Part shown: one piece after another, positions 33,782 through 44,600 of the stretch | Numbering within the stretch: the first letter of the stretch is position 1 | Layout: every line of letters starts with the position of its first letter | NCBI GenBank assembly: GCA_905215965.1 | Contig: CAJMSD010000001.1 | Location: 186,001-250,000, forward strand | DNA length: 64,000 nucleotides | Source of the DNA: an uncultured bacterium | Lineage (GTDB): Bacteria > Bacillota > Clostridia > Oscillospirales > Ruminococcaceae | Direction: 5' to 3' | The notes under the pieces: model-generated | What the model was told of the DNA's origin: nothing | Database searches by the model: none | The model's input: only the letters and a program-made list of their open reading frames with translations | Program-made: the position numbers and the translations under genes

Positions 33782-36100
33782 ATGTTTACAGCACATATAC
33801 GGGAAAGCGACCGTCAAAAGCAATCGGTCAGCGAGCATTGTCTGCAAGTATCGGCATTGGCAGGAAATTACCTTAAATCAGTTTCGCTTTCGGAGATCGG
33901 AAGGCTTGCAGGCTTGCTGCATGATGCAGGAAAATTAAGAAGCTCCTTTGATGATTATATAAACGGAAGAAACAATATGAGGCGCGGAAGCATAGACCAC
34001 AGCTATGCGGGAGCAAGGTATCTTAAAGAGCTTGCAAAGGACATGGACGCCGAAACTAAGCTTGCAGCGGAAGGTATTGCTCACACAATCGTTTCACATC
34101 ACGGAATCAACGATTGGCTTGACGAAAACGGCAGCGATGTGTTCCTGCGGCGCACTTCAAAAGATGATGATTACGAAGAAATATCGGCAAATATTTCCGA
34201 ATTGTGTTCCGAGGATAAAATATCTCAGATGCATTCAAAAGCTGCGGAGGAATGGTTAAAGGCTGTCAGGAAATTGATATGCAAAGGGAAAAAAGTTGAA
34301 TCGGCATTTTACGTCGGTATGCTTGAAAGACTGATACAAGCTGCACTGATCGACGCCGACAGAACAGATACTGCCGATTTTATGTCGGGACGGACAACAA
34401 AGCCGGAAGCGGATAATTCCGTGCTGTGGGAGGAAATGGACAAGCGCATGGACGAAAAGCTTGCTTCCTTTTCGGGTCTTACCGACAGAATATCGGTTCA
34501 GCGCAGAAGTATTTCCGACAGGTGCGCGGAGTTCGCAGATCATAAGGTTGGCGCGTGCAGACTTATTGTGCCTACGGGAGGCGGAAAAACGCTTTCATCG
34601 CTCAGATTTGCCGTTAAGCAGTGCAAAAATTTCGGACTCCGGCGGATATTTTATATAGCTCCTTTTATGTCAATTCTTGAGCAGAACAGCGAGGTCATCG
34701 CTTCTATCGCAAAGGAAGAGAATTTTCTTGAGCACCATTCAAATATTATTTCCGAGATCGATGATAAAAACGAGCTGGAGCAGTACAGACAAAATACCGA
34801 ACGCTGGGATAAGCCGATCATTGCAACAACTATGGTGCAGTTTCTGGATACGCTTTTCTCCTCCAAAATCGCGTCCGTCAGAAGAATGCACAGACTTTGC
34901 GACGCGGTCATTATTATTGATGAAGTCCAGTCGATTCCGCTGAGATGCACCAACATATTCAATCTGGCTGTAAATTTTCTTGTTAAGCAGTGTAATTCGA
35001 CCGTAGTTCTTTGCTCCGCCACGCAGCCTCCTTTCGATGAAAAGATAAGCTTTCCGCTTATACTTGATGAAGAAAAGGATATGGCAGGAGATCATTCAAG
35101 GGATTTTGAGGTCTTTAAGCGCACTCAGATAATCCCTGAATTGGAAAAATACGGATATGAAACGGAGGAAGCGGTCGATTTCTGTTATGAAAAATTCAGA
35201 GAAAACGGTAATTTGCTTGTCATTGTGAATACCAAAGCTCAGGCGAAGGAAATGTATTGCAGGCTAAAGGAGCGGCTTGATAAAGACGATATCATTATCC
35301 ATCTGAGCACAAATATGTGTCCTTTTCATAGAAAAGAAAAAATAGAAGAACTGAAAAGCTCACTAAAGCAAAAAATGCCTGTAATATGCGTCACAACTCA
35401 GCTTATAGAAGCAGGAGTAGATATTTCGTTCCGATGCGTGGTGCGTGCTGCTGCCGGACTTGACAATGCCGCTCAGGCGGCGGGAAGATGCAACAGAAAC
35501 GGAGAATATGACAAAATATGTCCCGTTTATATTATCAATTTCAAGTCGGAAAATCTGAGAAATCTTGATGAGATAAAGTCGGCACAGGCTGTTTCGCGCA
35601 ATATCATAGACAATACCGATGAAGATCTGTTGTCGGTCGAAGTTCAGAGAAAGTATTTTAATATGCTTTTTGAACGTTACAAAGATGAGCTTTCGTATAA
35701 TGTAACGGACGGCAGAACGCCCTCGTCTATTCTGAAACTGCTTTCGACAGATCGGGACAGGTGGCTGATAAAAGAAGAGACCGCCGGTCTGATCTCTCAG
35801 GCATTCAAAACAGCAGGAGATCTGTTCGAAGTAATAGACAGCAAAACAAAGAGCGTTGTCGTTCCGTATAACGATCAGGCAAAAGAAATTATCGCTGAAC
35901 TGGAAAGCGATATAACTCCGGGCGAGACTGCGGAGCTTCTGAGAAAGGCGCAGAAATATACGGTAAGTATATATGTAGGTACCGAATGTGCTTTGAAAGA
36001 AAAAGGAGCGCTGCACGTAAATATATTGGACGGCAGATTCTACAGTCAGGAGTTCGGAGTAACGCTTGAAGGCGCTGAACGGGAAGTTCTGATTTATTAA
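33782..36100 (+). CDS. cas3: CRISPR-associated nuclease-helicase Cas3 (type I-C)
   Basis: Cas3 is recruited by Cascade to unwind and degrade target DNA. The 772-residue protein has both parts: an N-terminal HD nuclease (His-rich SEHCLQVSALAG, then LAGLLHDAGKLRSSF and HTIVSHHG) and an SF2 helicase. Walker A is IVPTGGGKTLSSLRFA, Walker B is IIIDEVQSIPLR (DEVQ), and motifs V/VI are TTQLIEAGVDISFR and AAQAAGRCNRNGEY. Length fits I-C Cas3. The ATG at 33782 follows GGAGAATTG and is first in the operon, 208 bp from the promoter's -10. All key residues are intact, so interference should work. Confidence 0.96.
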   Translation: MFTAHIRESDRQKQSVSEHCLQVSALAGNYLKSVSLSEIGRLAGLLHDAGKLRSSFDDYINGRNNMRRGSIDHSYAGARYLKELAKDMDAETKLAAEGIAHTIVSHHGINDWLDENGSDVFLRRTSKDDDYEEISANISELCSEDKISQMHSKAAEEWLKAVRKLICKGKKVESAFYVGMLERLIQAALIDADRTDTADFMSGRTTKPEADNSVLWEEMDKRMDEKLASFSGLTDRISVQRRSISDRCAEFADHKVGACRLIVPTGGGKTLSSLRFAVKQCKNFGLRRIFYIAPFMSILEQNSEVIASIAKEENFLEHHSNIISEIDDKNELEQYRQNTERWDKPIIATTMVQFLDTLFSSKIASVRRMHRLCDAVIIIDEVQSIPLRCTNIFNLAVNFLVKQCNSTVVLCSATQPPFDEKISFPLILDEEKDMAGDHSRDFEVFKRTQIIPELEKYGYETEEAVDFCYEKFRENGNLLVIVNTKAQAKEMYCRLKERLDKDDIIIHLSTNMCPFHRKEKIEELKSSLKQKMPVICVTTQLIEAGVDISFRCVVRAAAGLDNAAQAAGRCNRNGEYDKICPVYIINFKSENLRNLDEIKSAQAVSRNIIDNTDEDLLSVEVQRKYFNMLFERYKDELSYNVTDGRTPSSILKLLSTDRDRWLIKEETAGLISQAFKTAGDLFEVIDSKTKSVVVPYNDQAKEIIAELESDITPGETAELLRKAQKYTVSIYVGTECALKEKGALHVNILDGRFYSQEFGVTLEGAEREVLIY

Positions 36101-36116
36101 TTAAGGAGGTGCTTAG

Positions 36117-36866
36117 ATGGAAAAACATCGAAACACAGTTGAATTTTGTGTGTACGGTAAAAATGCATTGTTTTCTGATCCGCTTACTCGTGTGGGCGGA
36201 GAGAAGTTCAGCTATTCTGTCCCGACATACGAGGCTCTGAAAGGCATACTTCACAGTATATACTGGAAGCCGACCTTTACATGGTACATAGACGCGGTAA
36301 GGATTATGAATCCGATAAAAACCGTGAGAAAGGGTATGCGTCCGATAAAATGCGACGGAGGAAACGACCTTGCATATTACAATTACCTTGAAGATGTGTC
36401 GTATCAGGTAAGAGCGCATTTTGAGTGGAATTATAATCGTCCCGAGCTTGAAAAGGACAGGAACGAACACAAGCATCATAATATTGCGCGCCGTATGATA
36501 GAACGCGGCGGCAGGCGCGATATTTTCCTCGGAACAAGAGAGTGTCAGGGTTATGTCGAGCCTTGCGTTTTCGGTGAAGGCGACGGCGCGTACGATAAAG
36601 TCGATATGGACTTTTCGTTTATGTACTACGGGATAATTTATCCCGACGAAGCCGAAAAAACCGAAGATAAGGGATTTATGACAGTGTGCTTCCGTCAGGC
36701 GAAAATGAACGGCGGCGTGATAGAATTCATTCGTCCTGCGGATATACCGTCGGAGCATAAACGCCATATTAAAAAAATGGATATCAAACCTTTTGGCGTT
36801 GAATATGATAATTTCACGGGTCTTGATGAATTTACCGCAGAGGAGGAAGCAGATGAGCTGGACTAA
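36117..36866 (+). CDS. cas5c: Cas5c (Cas5d), type I-C crRNA-processing subunit
   Basis: In type I-C systems Cas5c replaces Cas6: it cuts pre-crRNA at the repeat and stays on the 5' handle of the Cascade complex. The 249-residue protein shows the family N-terminus (TVEFCVYGKNALFSDPLTRV), the conserved SVPTYEALKGILHSIYWKP and the glycine/aromatic C-terminal core. AAGGAGGT precedes the ATG, 17 bp after cas3, and the gene overlaps cas8c by 14 bases. Confidence 0.94.
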   Translation: MEKHRNTVEFCVYGKNALFSDPLTRVGGEKFSYSVPTYEALKGILHSIYWKPTFTWYIDAVRIMNPIKTVRKGMRPIKCDGGNDLAYYNYLEDVSYQVRAHFEWNYNRPELEKDRNEHKHHNIARRMIERGGRRDIFLGTRECQGYVEPCVFGEGDGAYDKVDMDFSFMYYGIIYPDEAEKTEDKGFMTVCFRQAKMNGGVIEFIRPADIPSEHKRHIKKMDIKPFGVEYDNFTGLDEFTAEEEADELD

Positions 36867-38694
36867 CGAACTTTACAGAGTTTACGAGCTTGCCGCCGAT
36901 TCGGAAAAGGGGAGGGATATGCTTCCTATCTCGCATTCAACGGCTAATGCTCAGATAGAAATAACCGTAAACGAAGCCGGTGAATTTTTAAGCGCAGCTG
37001 TTGTTGACAAGAATAATGCAGAAACGATAATTCCCGTTACGGAAGCTTCTGCTGCACGAAGCAGCGGAATAACTCCTATGCCTCTCGCGGACAAGCTTGT
37101 TTACATCGCAGGAGATTACAGTAAATACGCCGACGGAAAACGTGCGGATAATTCCGAATATTTCAAGGCTTATATGGAACAGCTCGGCGATTGGTGCAAA
37201 AGCGGATACAGCCATTTTTCAATTGCTGCTATATATGCTTATCTTGAAAAAAAGCAGCTTGTCACCGATCTTGTTGAAAGCGGAATTTTAGAGCTTGACG
37301 AGACGACCGGAAAGTTTAACAATAAGAAGCTTAATAACATTTCTCAGGAAGATTCGTTTGTGAGATTTATTGTCAGCGCGTCAAGCGGATTATGCTGTAC
37401 ATGGCTTGATAAAAGCCTTTACAAATGCTTTCAGGATTATTACGAATCGACCTTTGAGGGCAGTGAATTAAGCTACGCCGACGGAAAAACAGGAGCTGTA
37501 ACTTACAAGCATCCTGCAAAAATACGCAACAGCGGTGACAAGGCAAAGCTTATATCCGCAAACGACAGCACAAATTACACATACCGCGGACGTTTTTCAT
37601 GTAAAGAAGAAGCCGTTGCCGTAAGCTATGAGTATTCCCAGAAAATGCACAGCGCATTGAAATGGCTTATCAAAAACCAGAGCCGCTCATACGATTCCCT
37701 TACTCTGATAACATGGAACAGCGCTCTCGGCTTCGTTCCGAGCATGACAAAAAGCGTGTTCGAAATGTTTGACGATGATATTGAAGAATATGATACGAAA
37801 ATTAAATTTTCAGAGCTGCTCAATAAAATGCTTCTGGGCGGAAAAGAGTTCAGCGCCCGCAATAAAGTAATGATCATGGGACTTGACGCCGCAACTACGG
37901 GAAGGCTTTCCATTGCGCTGTATACCGAGCTTGCGGAATCGGACTTCTATAAGAATCTTAAAAAATGGCACAGCGAGACTTCATGGAACAAATTTAACGG
38001 CAAGCTCAGAAAAACTTTCGAGGATTCGTGCAGTCTGCCAAAAATTGCGGAGTGTCTGTACGGCAGAGAGCAAAACGGTTATCTTGTCTGCGAGAAAAGT
38101 GTTATGGGAAGGCTGATACTGCGGCTTATTCCGTGTGTTGCAGAGGGAAAGCGGCTTCCGCATGATATCGTTGTGAAAATGTGCGAAAATGCTTCGTCTC
38201 CGCTTTCATACGAAAAAGAATATGTTCACCGCACAGTGCTCGAAAACGCCTGCGCTCTAATTAAAAAGGAAAATTCAGATCACGATAATAATTTATATTA
38301 CAAAGGAGAGATCAAAATGGCATATGACCCTAATTGTACCGACAGAAGCTATCTTTATGGATGCTTGCTTGCGATCGCTGACAAAGCCGAAAGCGATACC
38401 TACGAAAAAGATGAAAACCGCGCTACGAATGCAAGACGCTTGTGGAGCGTATTTTCATCAAGACCTTATCAGACATGGGCGATAATCGAGGAAAGACTTG
38501 AGCCTTATCTTGAAAAAAATCAATGGGCAATGGCAAAATATACAAAGCATATTAATTACGTAATGTCGAAAATGACGCCCGATGAATTTGCCGACAACAA
38601 TAAGCTTTCGCCGCTGTACCTGATAGGTTTTCATCATTACAATGCGCTGCTCTGGAACGAAAATAAATCTGACAAGAATGCTGAGGAGGAATAA
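36853..38694 (+). CDS. cas8c: Cas8c (Csd1), type I-C Cascade large subunit
   Basis: Cas8c is the large I-C Cascade subunit, which recognises the PAM and recruits Cas3; in I-C an internal translation start also yields the small Cas11 subunit. The 613-residue protein shows Csd1 features: MSWTNELYRVYEL at the start, FRGRF-like TYRGRFSCKEEAVAVSYEYS, and WNSALGFVPS. The start is the ATG at 36853 with GAGGAGGAAG; the longer frame from 36793 lacks a site. A candidate internal start for Cas11 is the ATG at 38317, preceded by AAAGGAGAG. It overlaps cas5c and leaves 3 bp to cas7c. Confidence 0.93.
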   Translation: MSWTNELYRVYELAADSEKGRDMLPISHSTANAQIEITVNEAGEFLSAAVVDKNNAETIIPVTEASAARSSGITPMPLADKLVYIAGDYSKYADGKRADNSEYFKAYMEQLGDWCKSGYSHFSIAAIYAYLEKKQLVTDLVESGILELDETTGKFNNKKLNNISQEDSFVRFIVSASSGLCCTWLDKSLYKCFQDYYESTFEGSELSYADGKTGAVTYKHPAKIRNSGDKAKLISANDSTNYTYRGRFSCKEEAVAVSYEYSQKMHSALKWLIKNQSRSYDSLTLITWNSALGFVPSMTKSVFEMFDDDIEEYDTKIKFSELLNKMLLGGKEFSARNKVMIMGLDAATTGRLSIALYTELAESDFYKNLKKWHSETSWNKFNGKLRKTFEDSCSLPKIAECLYGREQNGYLVCEKSVMGRLILRLIPCVAEGKRLPHDIVVKMCENASSPLSYEKEYVHRTVLENACALIKKENSDHDNNLYYKGEIKMAYDPNCTDRSYLYGCLLAIADKAESDTYEKDENRATNARRLWSVFSSRPYQTWAIIEERLEPYLEKNQWAMAKYTKHINYVMSKMTPDEFADNNKLSPLYLIGFHHYNALLWNENKSDKNAEEE

Positions 38695-38697
38695 AAA

Positions 38698-39555
38698 ATG
38701 AGTGTACTTCAAAATAAAATTGATTTTTCTGTTATTATTACCGCTAAAAATGCCAATCCAAACGGCGATCCGCTTAACGGAAACCGTCCTCGCGAGAACT
38801 ACGACGGCTTCGGAGAAATAAGCGACGTTTGCATAAAAAGGAAAATACGCAATCGTCTTCAGGATATGGGCGAAAAAATATTCGTTCAGTCCGACGACAG
38901 ATGCGATGACGGACAGAAGAGCCTTCACGACCGCGCCAAAGCCTGCGAAGCGCTTGCTAAGCTGAGCAAGTCCAAGAACACCGACAGAGATCAGTTTGCC
39001 AAGGCAGCCTGTGAGGAATGGATAGATGTTCGCAGCTTCGGACAGGTTTTCGCATTCAAGGGCGACTCCGTATCTGTCGGAGTAAGAGGTCCTGTATCTG
39101 TTCAGCAGGCTGAAAGTATGTCGCCTGTGGATATTGTAAGTATGCAGATCACCAAGAGCGTCAACGGCGAAAGCGGAAAAGAAGGAAAGGCTTCCGATAC
39201 AATGGGTTCTAAACATAAAATCGGCTTTGGCCTGTATGTTTTCCACGGCAGTATAAATTGTCAGCTTGCGGAAAAAACGGGATTCACCGAAGAAGATGCC
39301 GAGAAGATAAAGCTTGCACTTGAAACGTTGTTTGAAAACGACTGCTCATCTGCAAGACCGGAGGGAAGTATGGAGGTAAGACGTGTTTACTGGTATAAGC
39401 ACGACTGCAAAACTCCAAATTATTCGTCCGCAAAAATACACAGGCTCTTAAACGTAAGTCTTAAAGAAAATATCGACAGACCGCGCAGATTCGAAGATTA
39501 TGACATAAAGCTCGATACTCTTGACGGTATTTCGCCTGAAGTTTTCGAGGGCTGA
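38698..39555 (+). CDS. cas7c: Cas7c (Csd2), type I-C Cascade backbone
   Basis: Cas7c polymerises along the crRNA to form the Cascade backbone. The 285-residue protein has the classical N-terminus IDFSVIITAKNANPNGDPLN followed by GNRPR, the glycine-containing DVRSFGQVFAFKG segment and ITKSVNGE. Length is typical. It lies 3 bp behind cas8c and abuts cas4. Confidence 0.96.
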   Translation: MSVLQNKIDFSVIITAKNANPNGDPLNGNRPRENYDGFGEISDVCIKRKIRNRLQDMGEKIFVQSDDRCDDGQKSLHDRAKACEALAKLSKSKNTDRDQFAKAACEEWIDVRSFGQVFAFKGDSVSVGVRGPVSVQQAESMSPVDIVSMQITKSVNGESGKEGKASDTMGSKHKIGFGLYVFHGSINCQLAEKTGFTEEDAEKIKLALETLFENDCSSARPEGSMEVRRVYWYKHDCKTPNYSSAKIHRLLNVSLKENIDRPRRFEDYDIKLDTLDGISPEVFEG

Positions 39556-39556
39556 T

Positions 39557-40210
39557 ATGTACAGCGAGGACGAGTATCTGCTTATTTCGGGGATACAGCA
39601 TTTTGCTTTTTGCCGCAGACAATGGGCATTGATACATATCGAGCATCAATGGGAGGAAAATTATCGTACAGCCGACGGAACAGTCATGCACAGAAACGTC
39701 CACGATGCGGATTTCCATGAAAAGCGCGGAAATATCGTCATATCGCGCGCAATGTATGTTTCTTCGCCAAGGCTCGGAATAAGCGGAGAATGCGATGCCG
39801 TTGAATTCAAAAAGGACGATTCGGGGATAGAATTATTCGGACTTGAGGGAAAATATTCCGTTACGCCTGTGGAATATAAGCGCGGCGAACCGAAAGACAA
39901 CGACAGCGATGCCATGCAGCTTACAGCGCAGGCTATATGCCTTGAAGAAATGCTTTGTACGGAAATACAGGCAGGATATCTTTATTACGGCGAGACGCGA
40001 AGACGTGAAAAGATCTGTTTTACCGCGGAGCTTCGTGAAAAAACAGAAAATGCCGTAAAGGAAATGCATGAATTATACAGCAGGTGTTATACTCCGAAAG
40101 TAAAGCGGAGAAAAGCGTGCAATGCCTGTTCGCTGAAAAACATATGTCTGCCTGTTTTGTGCGCGGATAAAAGCGCAAAAGCATATATAAAGACGGCTTT
40201 AGAGGAATAA
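39557..40210 (+). CDS. cas4: Cas4 nuclease
   Basis: Cas4 is a Fe-S RecB-like nuclease that trims prespacers and enforces PAM choice during adaptation with Cas1-Cas2. The 217-residue protein has the N-terminal Cys in HFAFCRRQWALIHIEHQW and the C-terminal cluster (CNACSLKNICLPVLC), together the Fe-S ligands, and the nuclease motif PVEYKRGEPK with downstream Gln/Tyr residues. The ATG at 39557 is used, as the frame from 39521 lies inside cas7c. Only one base separates it from the cas7c stop. Confidence 0.93.
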   Translation: MYSEDEYLLISGIQHFAFCRRQWALIHIEHQWEENYRTADGTVMHRNVHDADFHEKRGNIVISRAMYVSSPRLGISGECDAVEFKKDDSGIELFGLEGKYSVTPVEYKRGEPKDNDSDAMQLTAQAICLEEMLCTEIQAGYLYYGETRRREKICFTAELREKTENAVKEMHELYSRCYTPKVKRRKACNACSLKNICLPVLCADKSAKAYIKTALEE

Positions 40211-40214
40211 TGAT

Positions 40215-41246
40215 ATGAAAAAGCTTCTAAATACCTTGTATATTACTTCGCCCGACAGATATATCTCCCTTAACGGAGAAAACGTTGTAATATTTGAGAA
40301 TGAAAAAGAAATAGGCAGAATACCTCTGCATAATCTTGAAAGAATAATCACTTTCGGATATACCGGAGCAAGTCCCGCGCTTATGGGAAAATGCGCAAGG
40401 GAAAAAATAGAACTGGTATTCATGAGCAGCAGCGGACATTTTCTTGCCCGTGTGGAAGGAGAGGAAAGCGGAAACGTTCTTTTAAGGCGGCAGCAGTTCC
40501 GATTTGCAGATGATAAGGAAAGATCTCTTGAAATTGCAAGGAATATTATCTGCTGCAAGCTTTATAACAGCAGATGGGTTCTTGAACGTACGCTGAGAGA
40601 TCATTCGCTGCGTATAGATACTGAAAAATTTATGCAAAGCTCCGAGTATCTGAAAAATGCTTCAAAAGCTGCTTTGAATGCCAAAGATATGGGCGTTCTC
40701 AGAGGAATAGAGGGAGAGGGGGCAAAGATATATTTTTCGGTGTTCAACGATATGATACTTCAGCAGAAAGAGGATTTTGCCTTCACTTCAAGAAATAAAC
40801 GTCCGCCGAAAGATAATGTGAATGCTCTGCTGTCTTTTGCATATTCGCTGGCAGTAAGTATGTGCGCATCGGCGCTTGAGGCGGCAGGACTTGACCCGTA
40901 TGTCGGCTTCATGCATACCGATCGGCCCGGAAGAAGATCGCTTGCACTTGATCTTGTTGAAGAGTTCAGAGCGCCTCTGTGCGACAGATTTGTTATTACC
41001 CTAATAAATAAAAAAATAATTTCACCTTCGGATTTTGAAAAGCGCGAAAACGGAGCTGTTCTGCTTACGGAGAACGGAAGAAGAACATTTATAACAGCAT
41101 GGCAGAAACGCAAGGGAGACGAGCTTAAGCATCCCTTTCTTGATGAAAAGCTTGAATGGGGAATGCTGCCGTACTCTCAGGCGCTGCTGCTTGCAAGGTA
41201 TATAAGGGGAGATATTGATTCATATCCTCCTTTTATGTGGAAGTGA
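40215..41246 (+). CDS. cas1: Cas1 integrase (type I-C)
   Basis: Cas1 with Cas2 inserts new spacers at the leader end of the array. The 343-residue protein shows the beta-sheet N-terminus (LYITSPDRYISLNGENVVIF) and the catalytic residues in RGIEGEGAKIYFSVF (Glu), GFMHTDRPGRRSLALDLVEE (His, Asp) and the downstream acidic positions. It follows cas4 by 4 bp with AGGAATAATG as ribosome site. Confidence 0.96.
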   Translation: MKKLLNTLYITSPDRYISLNGENVVIFENEKEIGRIPLHNLERIITFGYTGASPALMGKCAREKIELVFMSSSGHFLARVEGEESGNVLLRRQQFRFADDKERSLEIARNIICCKLYNSRWVLERTLRDHSLRIDTEKFMQSSEYLKNASKAALNAKDMGVLRGIEGEGAKIYFSVFNDMILQQKEDFAFTSRNKRPPKDNVNALLSFAYSLAVSMCASALEAAGLDPYVGFMHTDRPGRRSLALDLVEEFRAPLCDRFVITLINKKIISPSDFEKRENGAVLLTENGRRTFITAWQKRKGDELKHPFLDEKLEWGMLPYSQALLLARYIRGDIDSYPPFMWK

Positions 41247-41250
41247 CAGT

Positions 41251-41541
41251 ATGCTTGTATTGATAACATATGATGTTAATACGTTGGATAACGCAGGAAA
41301 AAAACGGCTGAGACACGTTGCAAAGCAATGTGTGAATTATGGAATACGCGTGCAGAATTCTGTGTTTGAATGTGAAATTGACCCTGCGAAATTTCGAGTA
41401 TTAAAACAAAAGCTTATAGAAGAAATTGACATTGAACGAGACAGTCTGCGCTTTTATTATTTAGGCGATGCAAAAAAAGCAAGGATAGAGCATATCGGAG
41501 CAAAGGAGACGATAAAAGTTGATGAACCGCTGATCTTTTGA
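41251..41541 (+). CDS. cas2: Cas2 (type I-C)
   Basis: Cas2 forms the dimeric core that joins two Cas1 dimers in the integrase. The 96-residue protein has the ferredoxin-like pattern and conserved MLVLITYDVNT and RVQNSVFECEIDP motifs. The ATG at 41251 is 4 bp after the cas1 stop. Last cas gene; the leader begins directly behind it. Confidence 0.96.
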   Translation: MLVLITYDVNTLDNAGKKRLRHVAKQCVNYGIRVQNSVFECEIDPAKFRVLKQKLIEEIDIERDSLRFYYLGDAKKARIEHIGAKETIKVDEPLIF

Positions 41542-41699
41542 TGCGAATGGTAAGTGTACATAAAAACTCCGTGTCATTCGCACCGAAGAAACTATGTTTT
41601 TTTAGCCGTTCTCTTTTTAGGGGACGTAAAATGAAATATTATATTTGCAAAATGCACATTTTAAATAATAAATATTATGTAAATATGTGCATTTTTGCT
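41542..41699 (+). promoter_or_regulatory. CRISPR leader with terminal inverted repeat
   Basis: 158 bp of AT-rich sequence between cas2 and the first repeat. Its last 52 bases contain an inverted repeat: GCAAAATGCACAT (41647-41659) and ATGTGCATTTTTGC (41685-41698), the second arm ending one base before repeat 1. This is the expected position of the leader-anchoring and array-promoter elements; I see no clear consensus promoter. Confidence 0.8.
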
Positions 41700-44600
41700 G
41701 TCGCTCCCTACACAGGGAGCGTGGATTGAAATATTATATTTCATACGGTACTCATAACTTTTTCCGAAAAGTCGCTCCCTACACAGGGAGCGTGGATTGA
41801 AATGGTCGCAATATTTGTATACTCCGACATGACGAGAGTCGCTCCCTACACAGGGAGCGTGGATTGAAATTTGCTTATTTTGACAACGACGTCACAGAGG
41901 CGGCAAGTCGCTCCCTACACAGGGAGCGTGGATTGAAATACTTACACTACGGACATCACAGCGGTAACATCTGCGTCGCTCCCTACACAGGGAGCGTGGA
42001 TTGAAATGTTATCCTCGAGTATCGAGATCTGGAAATTTTTGATTGTCGCTCCCTACACAGGGAGCGTGGATTGAAATAAGCAAGTATATGCGTGACTTTA
42101 TAGGCGAGTATGTCGCTCCCTACACAGGGAGCGTGGATTGAAATTGCTAAATTATATCATGTTTTGGCGGAAGGAGCAAGTCGCTCCCTACACAGGGAGC
42201 GTGGATTGAAATCCGGCAGAAGCAAAGATTTAATAAAAATCACCGGGTCGCTCCCTACACAGGGAGCGTGGATTGAAATCGCTTGGGGAATCGCTTATAC
42301 CGCTGCTTACGGAAGTCGCTCCCTACACAGGGAGCGTGGATTGAAATAATACTGAGTCTTTGAGCAAAGCTAAAGCCGCTTTGTCGCTCCCTACACAGGG
42401 AGCGTGGATTGAAATTTTTTGTTGATGTATGTAACAGCGACCAGAGTAATACAGTCGCTCCCTACACAGGGAGCGTGGATTGAAATTTTTCCTCCATATA
42501 TTATTTTTACAATTAAAATAACGGTCGCTCCCTACACAGGGAGCGTGGATTGAAATTTTCTTGAAACTGCCGTAATATTAAAATCTTTGTAGTCGCTCCC
42601 TACACAGGGAGCGTGGATTGAAATAAAAATCTCACGTGAATTTATGTATCCGGAAATCTCGTCGCTCCCTACACAGGGAGCGTGGATTGAAATGTCCACG
42701 CGTAAGAGCTTCTAAGCTCTCTTTCCTGGTCGCTCCCTACACAGGGAGCGTGGATTGAAATTCCGTAAGCGTACCCGAATAAGTATGTCCGTCGGTCGCT
42801 CCCTACACAGGGAGCGTGGATTGAAATTTTTGAACCGGTAACATTAAGAGTGCCAATAGGGTCGCTCCCTACACAGGGAGCGTGGATTGAAATATCAGTA
42901 CGAGCAATAGTTGAAGAGGGAGGAAAAAGTCGCTCCCTACACAGGGAGCGTGGATTGAAATGCAAGTCGTAAAGCGGTTTACAATACGAATATGCCGTCG
43001 CTCCCTACACAGGGAGCGTGGATTGAAATCAGTTCTGCGACTTGGAAACTGAATTAGAAAGCCGTCGCTCCCTACACAGGGAGCGTGGATTGAAATTCGA
43101 AGCGTTGATGCCTCTGATCGACGCGCTTACTGTCGCTCCCTACACAGGGAGCGTGGATTGAAATCTACACGCATTTATGAGCTGCCGAAATATACGCAGT
43201 CGCTCCCTACACAGGGAGCGTGGATTGAAATATCTCGTTTATATCCGATCTGAGTTTTTTCTTGCGTCGCTCCCTACACAGGGAGCGTGGATTGAAATTT
43301 TGTGATGTTTGACGCATAAGCATACAAGATTATTGTCGCTCCCTACACAGGGAGCGTGGATTGAAATGACTTGGACTATAACAAATAGTGCTTTGGAATG
43401 GGTCGCTCCCTACACAGGGAGCGTGGATTGAAATTTGTAAATCGTCTTGCGGTGCGTTTCCGTCTAAGTTCGTCGCTCCCTACACAGGGAGCGTGGATTG
43501 AAATGACTTGGACTATAACAAATAGTGCTTTGGAATGGGTCGCTCCCTACACAGGGAGCGTGGATTGAAATTTGTAAATCGTCTTGCGGTGCGTTTCCGT
43601 CTAAGTTCGTCGCTCCCTACACAGGGAGCGTGGATTGAAATCCCACTGACTTTGATGCATAGCCGTCGTCGTATGTACCGTCGCTCCCTACACAGGGAGC
43701 GTGGATTGAAATCCCCAAACGCCAACACGCACCGCCCGTGTAAAACCGTCGCTCCCTACACAGGGAGCGTGGATTGAAATCGGCTATATCGAAGCAATCC
43801 TTGAATTCTTCATTATGTCGCTCCCTACACAGGGAGCGTGGATTGAAATAATTTTTGAAGAAGAAACAGAGGTGCTTGAAAATGAGGTCGCTCCCTACAC
43901 AGGGAGCGTGGATTGAAATACCGTCTGCAACTGAATACGCTGTTTTATAACCGTCGCTCCCTACACAGGGAGCGTGGATTGAAATATTGTGTCGGGTAAG
44001 TTTTCCCACTCAAACATTGACAAGTCGCTCCCTACACAGGGAGCGTGGATTGAAATTATTCCCAGCCTATCGAATTTGTCCGCAACGGCGCGTCGCTCCC
44101 TACACAGGGAGCGTGGATTGAAATACGTTTGTTTGAAATAATTGATTTACTCATAGACCGTCGCTCCCTACACAGGGAGCGTGGATTGAAATTTTTTCTG
44201 CCTGTTGAACGACTATTTCATCATCAGTAGTCGCTCCCTACACAGGGAGCGTGGATTGAAATCCCCAAACGCCAACACGCACCGCCCGTGTAAAAGTCGC
44301 TCCCTACACAGGGAGCGTGGATTGAAATCAACTGTGACAGGTGTCATGAAGTCTGTGACGGGCGTCGCTCCCTACACAGGGAGCGTGGATTGAAATTTTA
44401 TAGGCGTTAAACTGCTGTGTTATGGCGTTTGTCGCTCCCTACACAGGGAGCGTGGATTGAAATTATTTTAGGCGCATAACGTATCAACCATATACCGCGT
44501 CGCTCCCTACACAGGGAGCGTGGATTGAAATCTGTAACTGTTGAACTGTAACCTTAAAATCTGTAGTCCCGTCGCTCCCTACACAGGGAGCGTGGATTGA

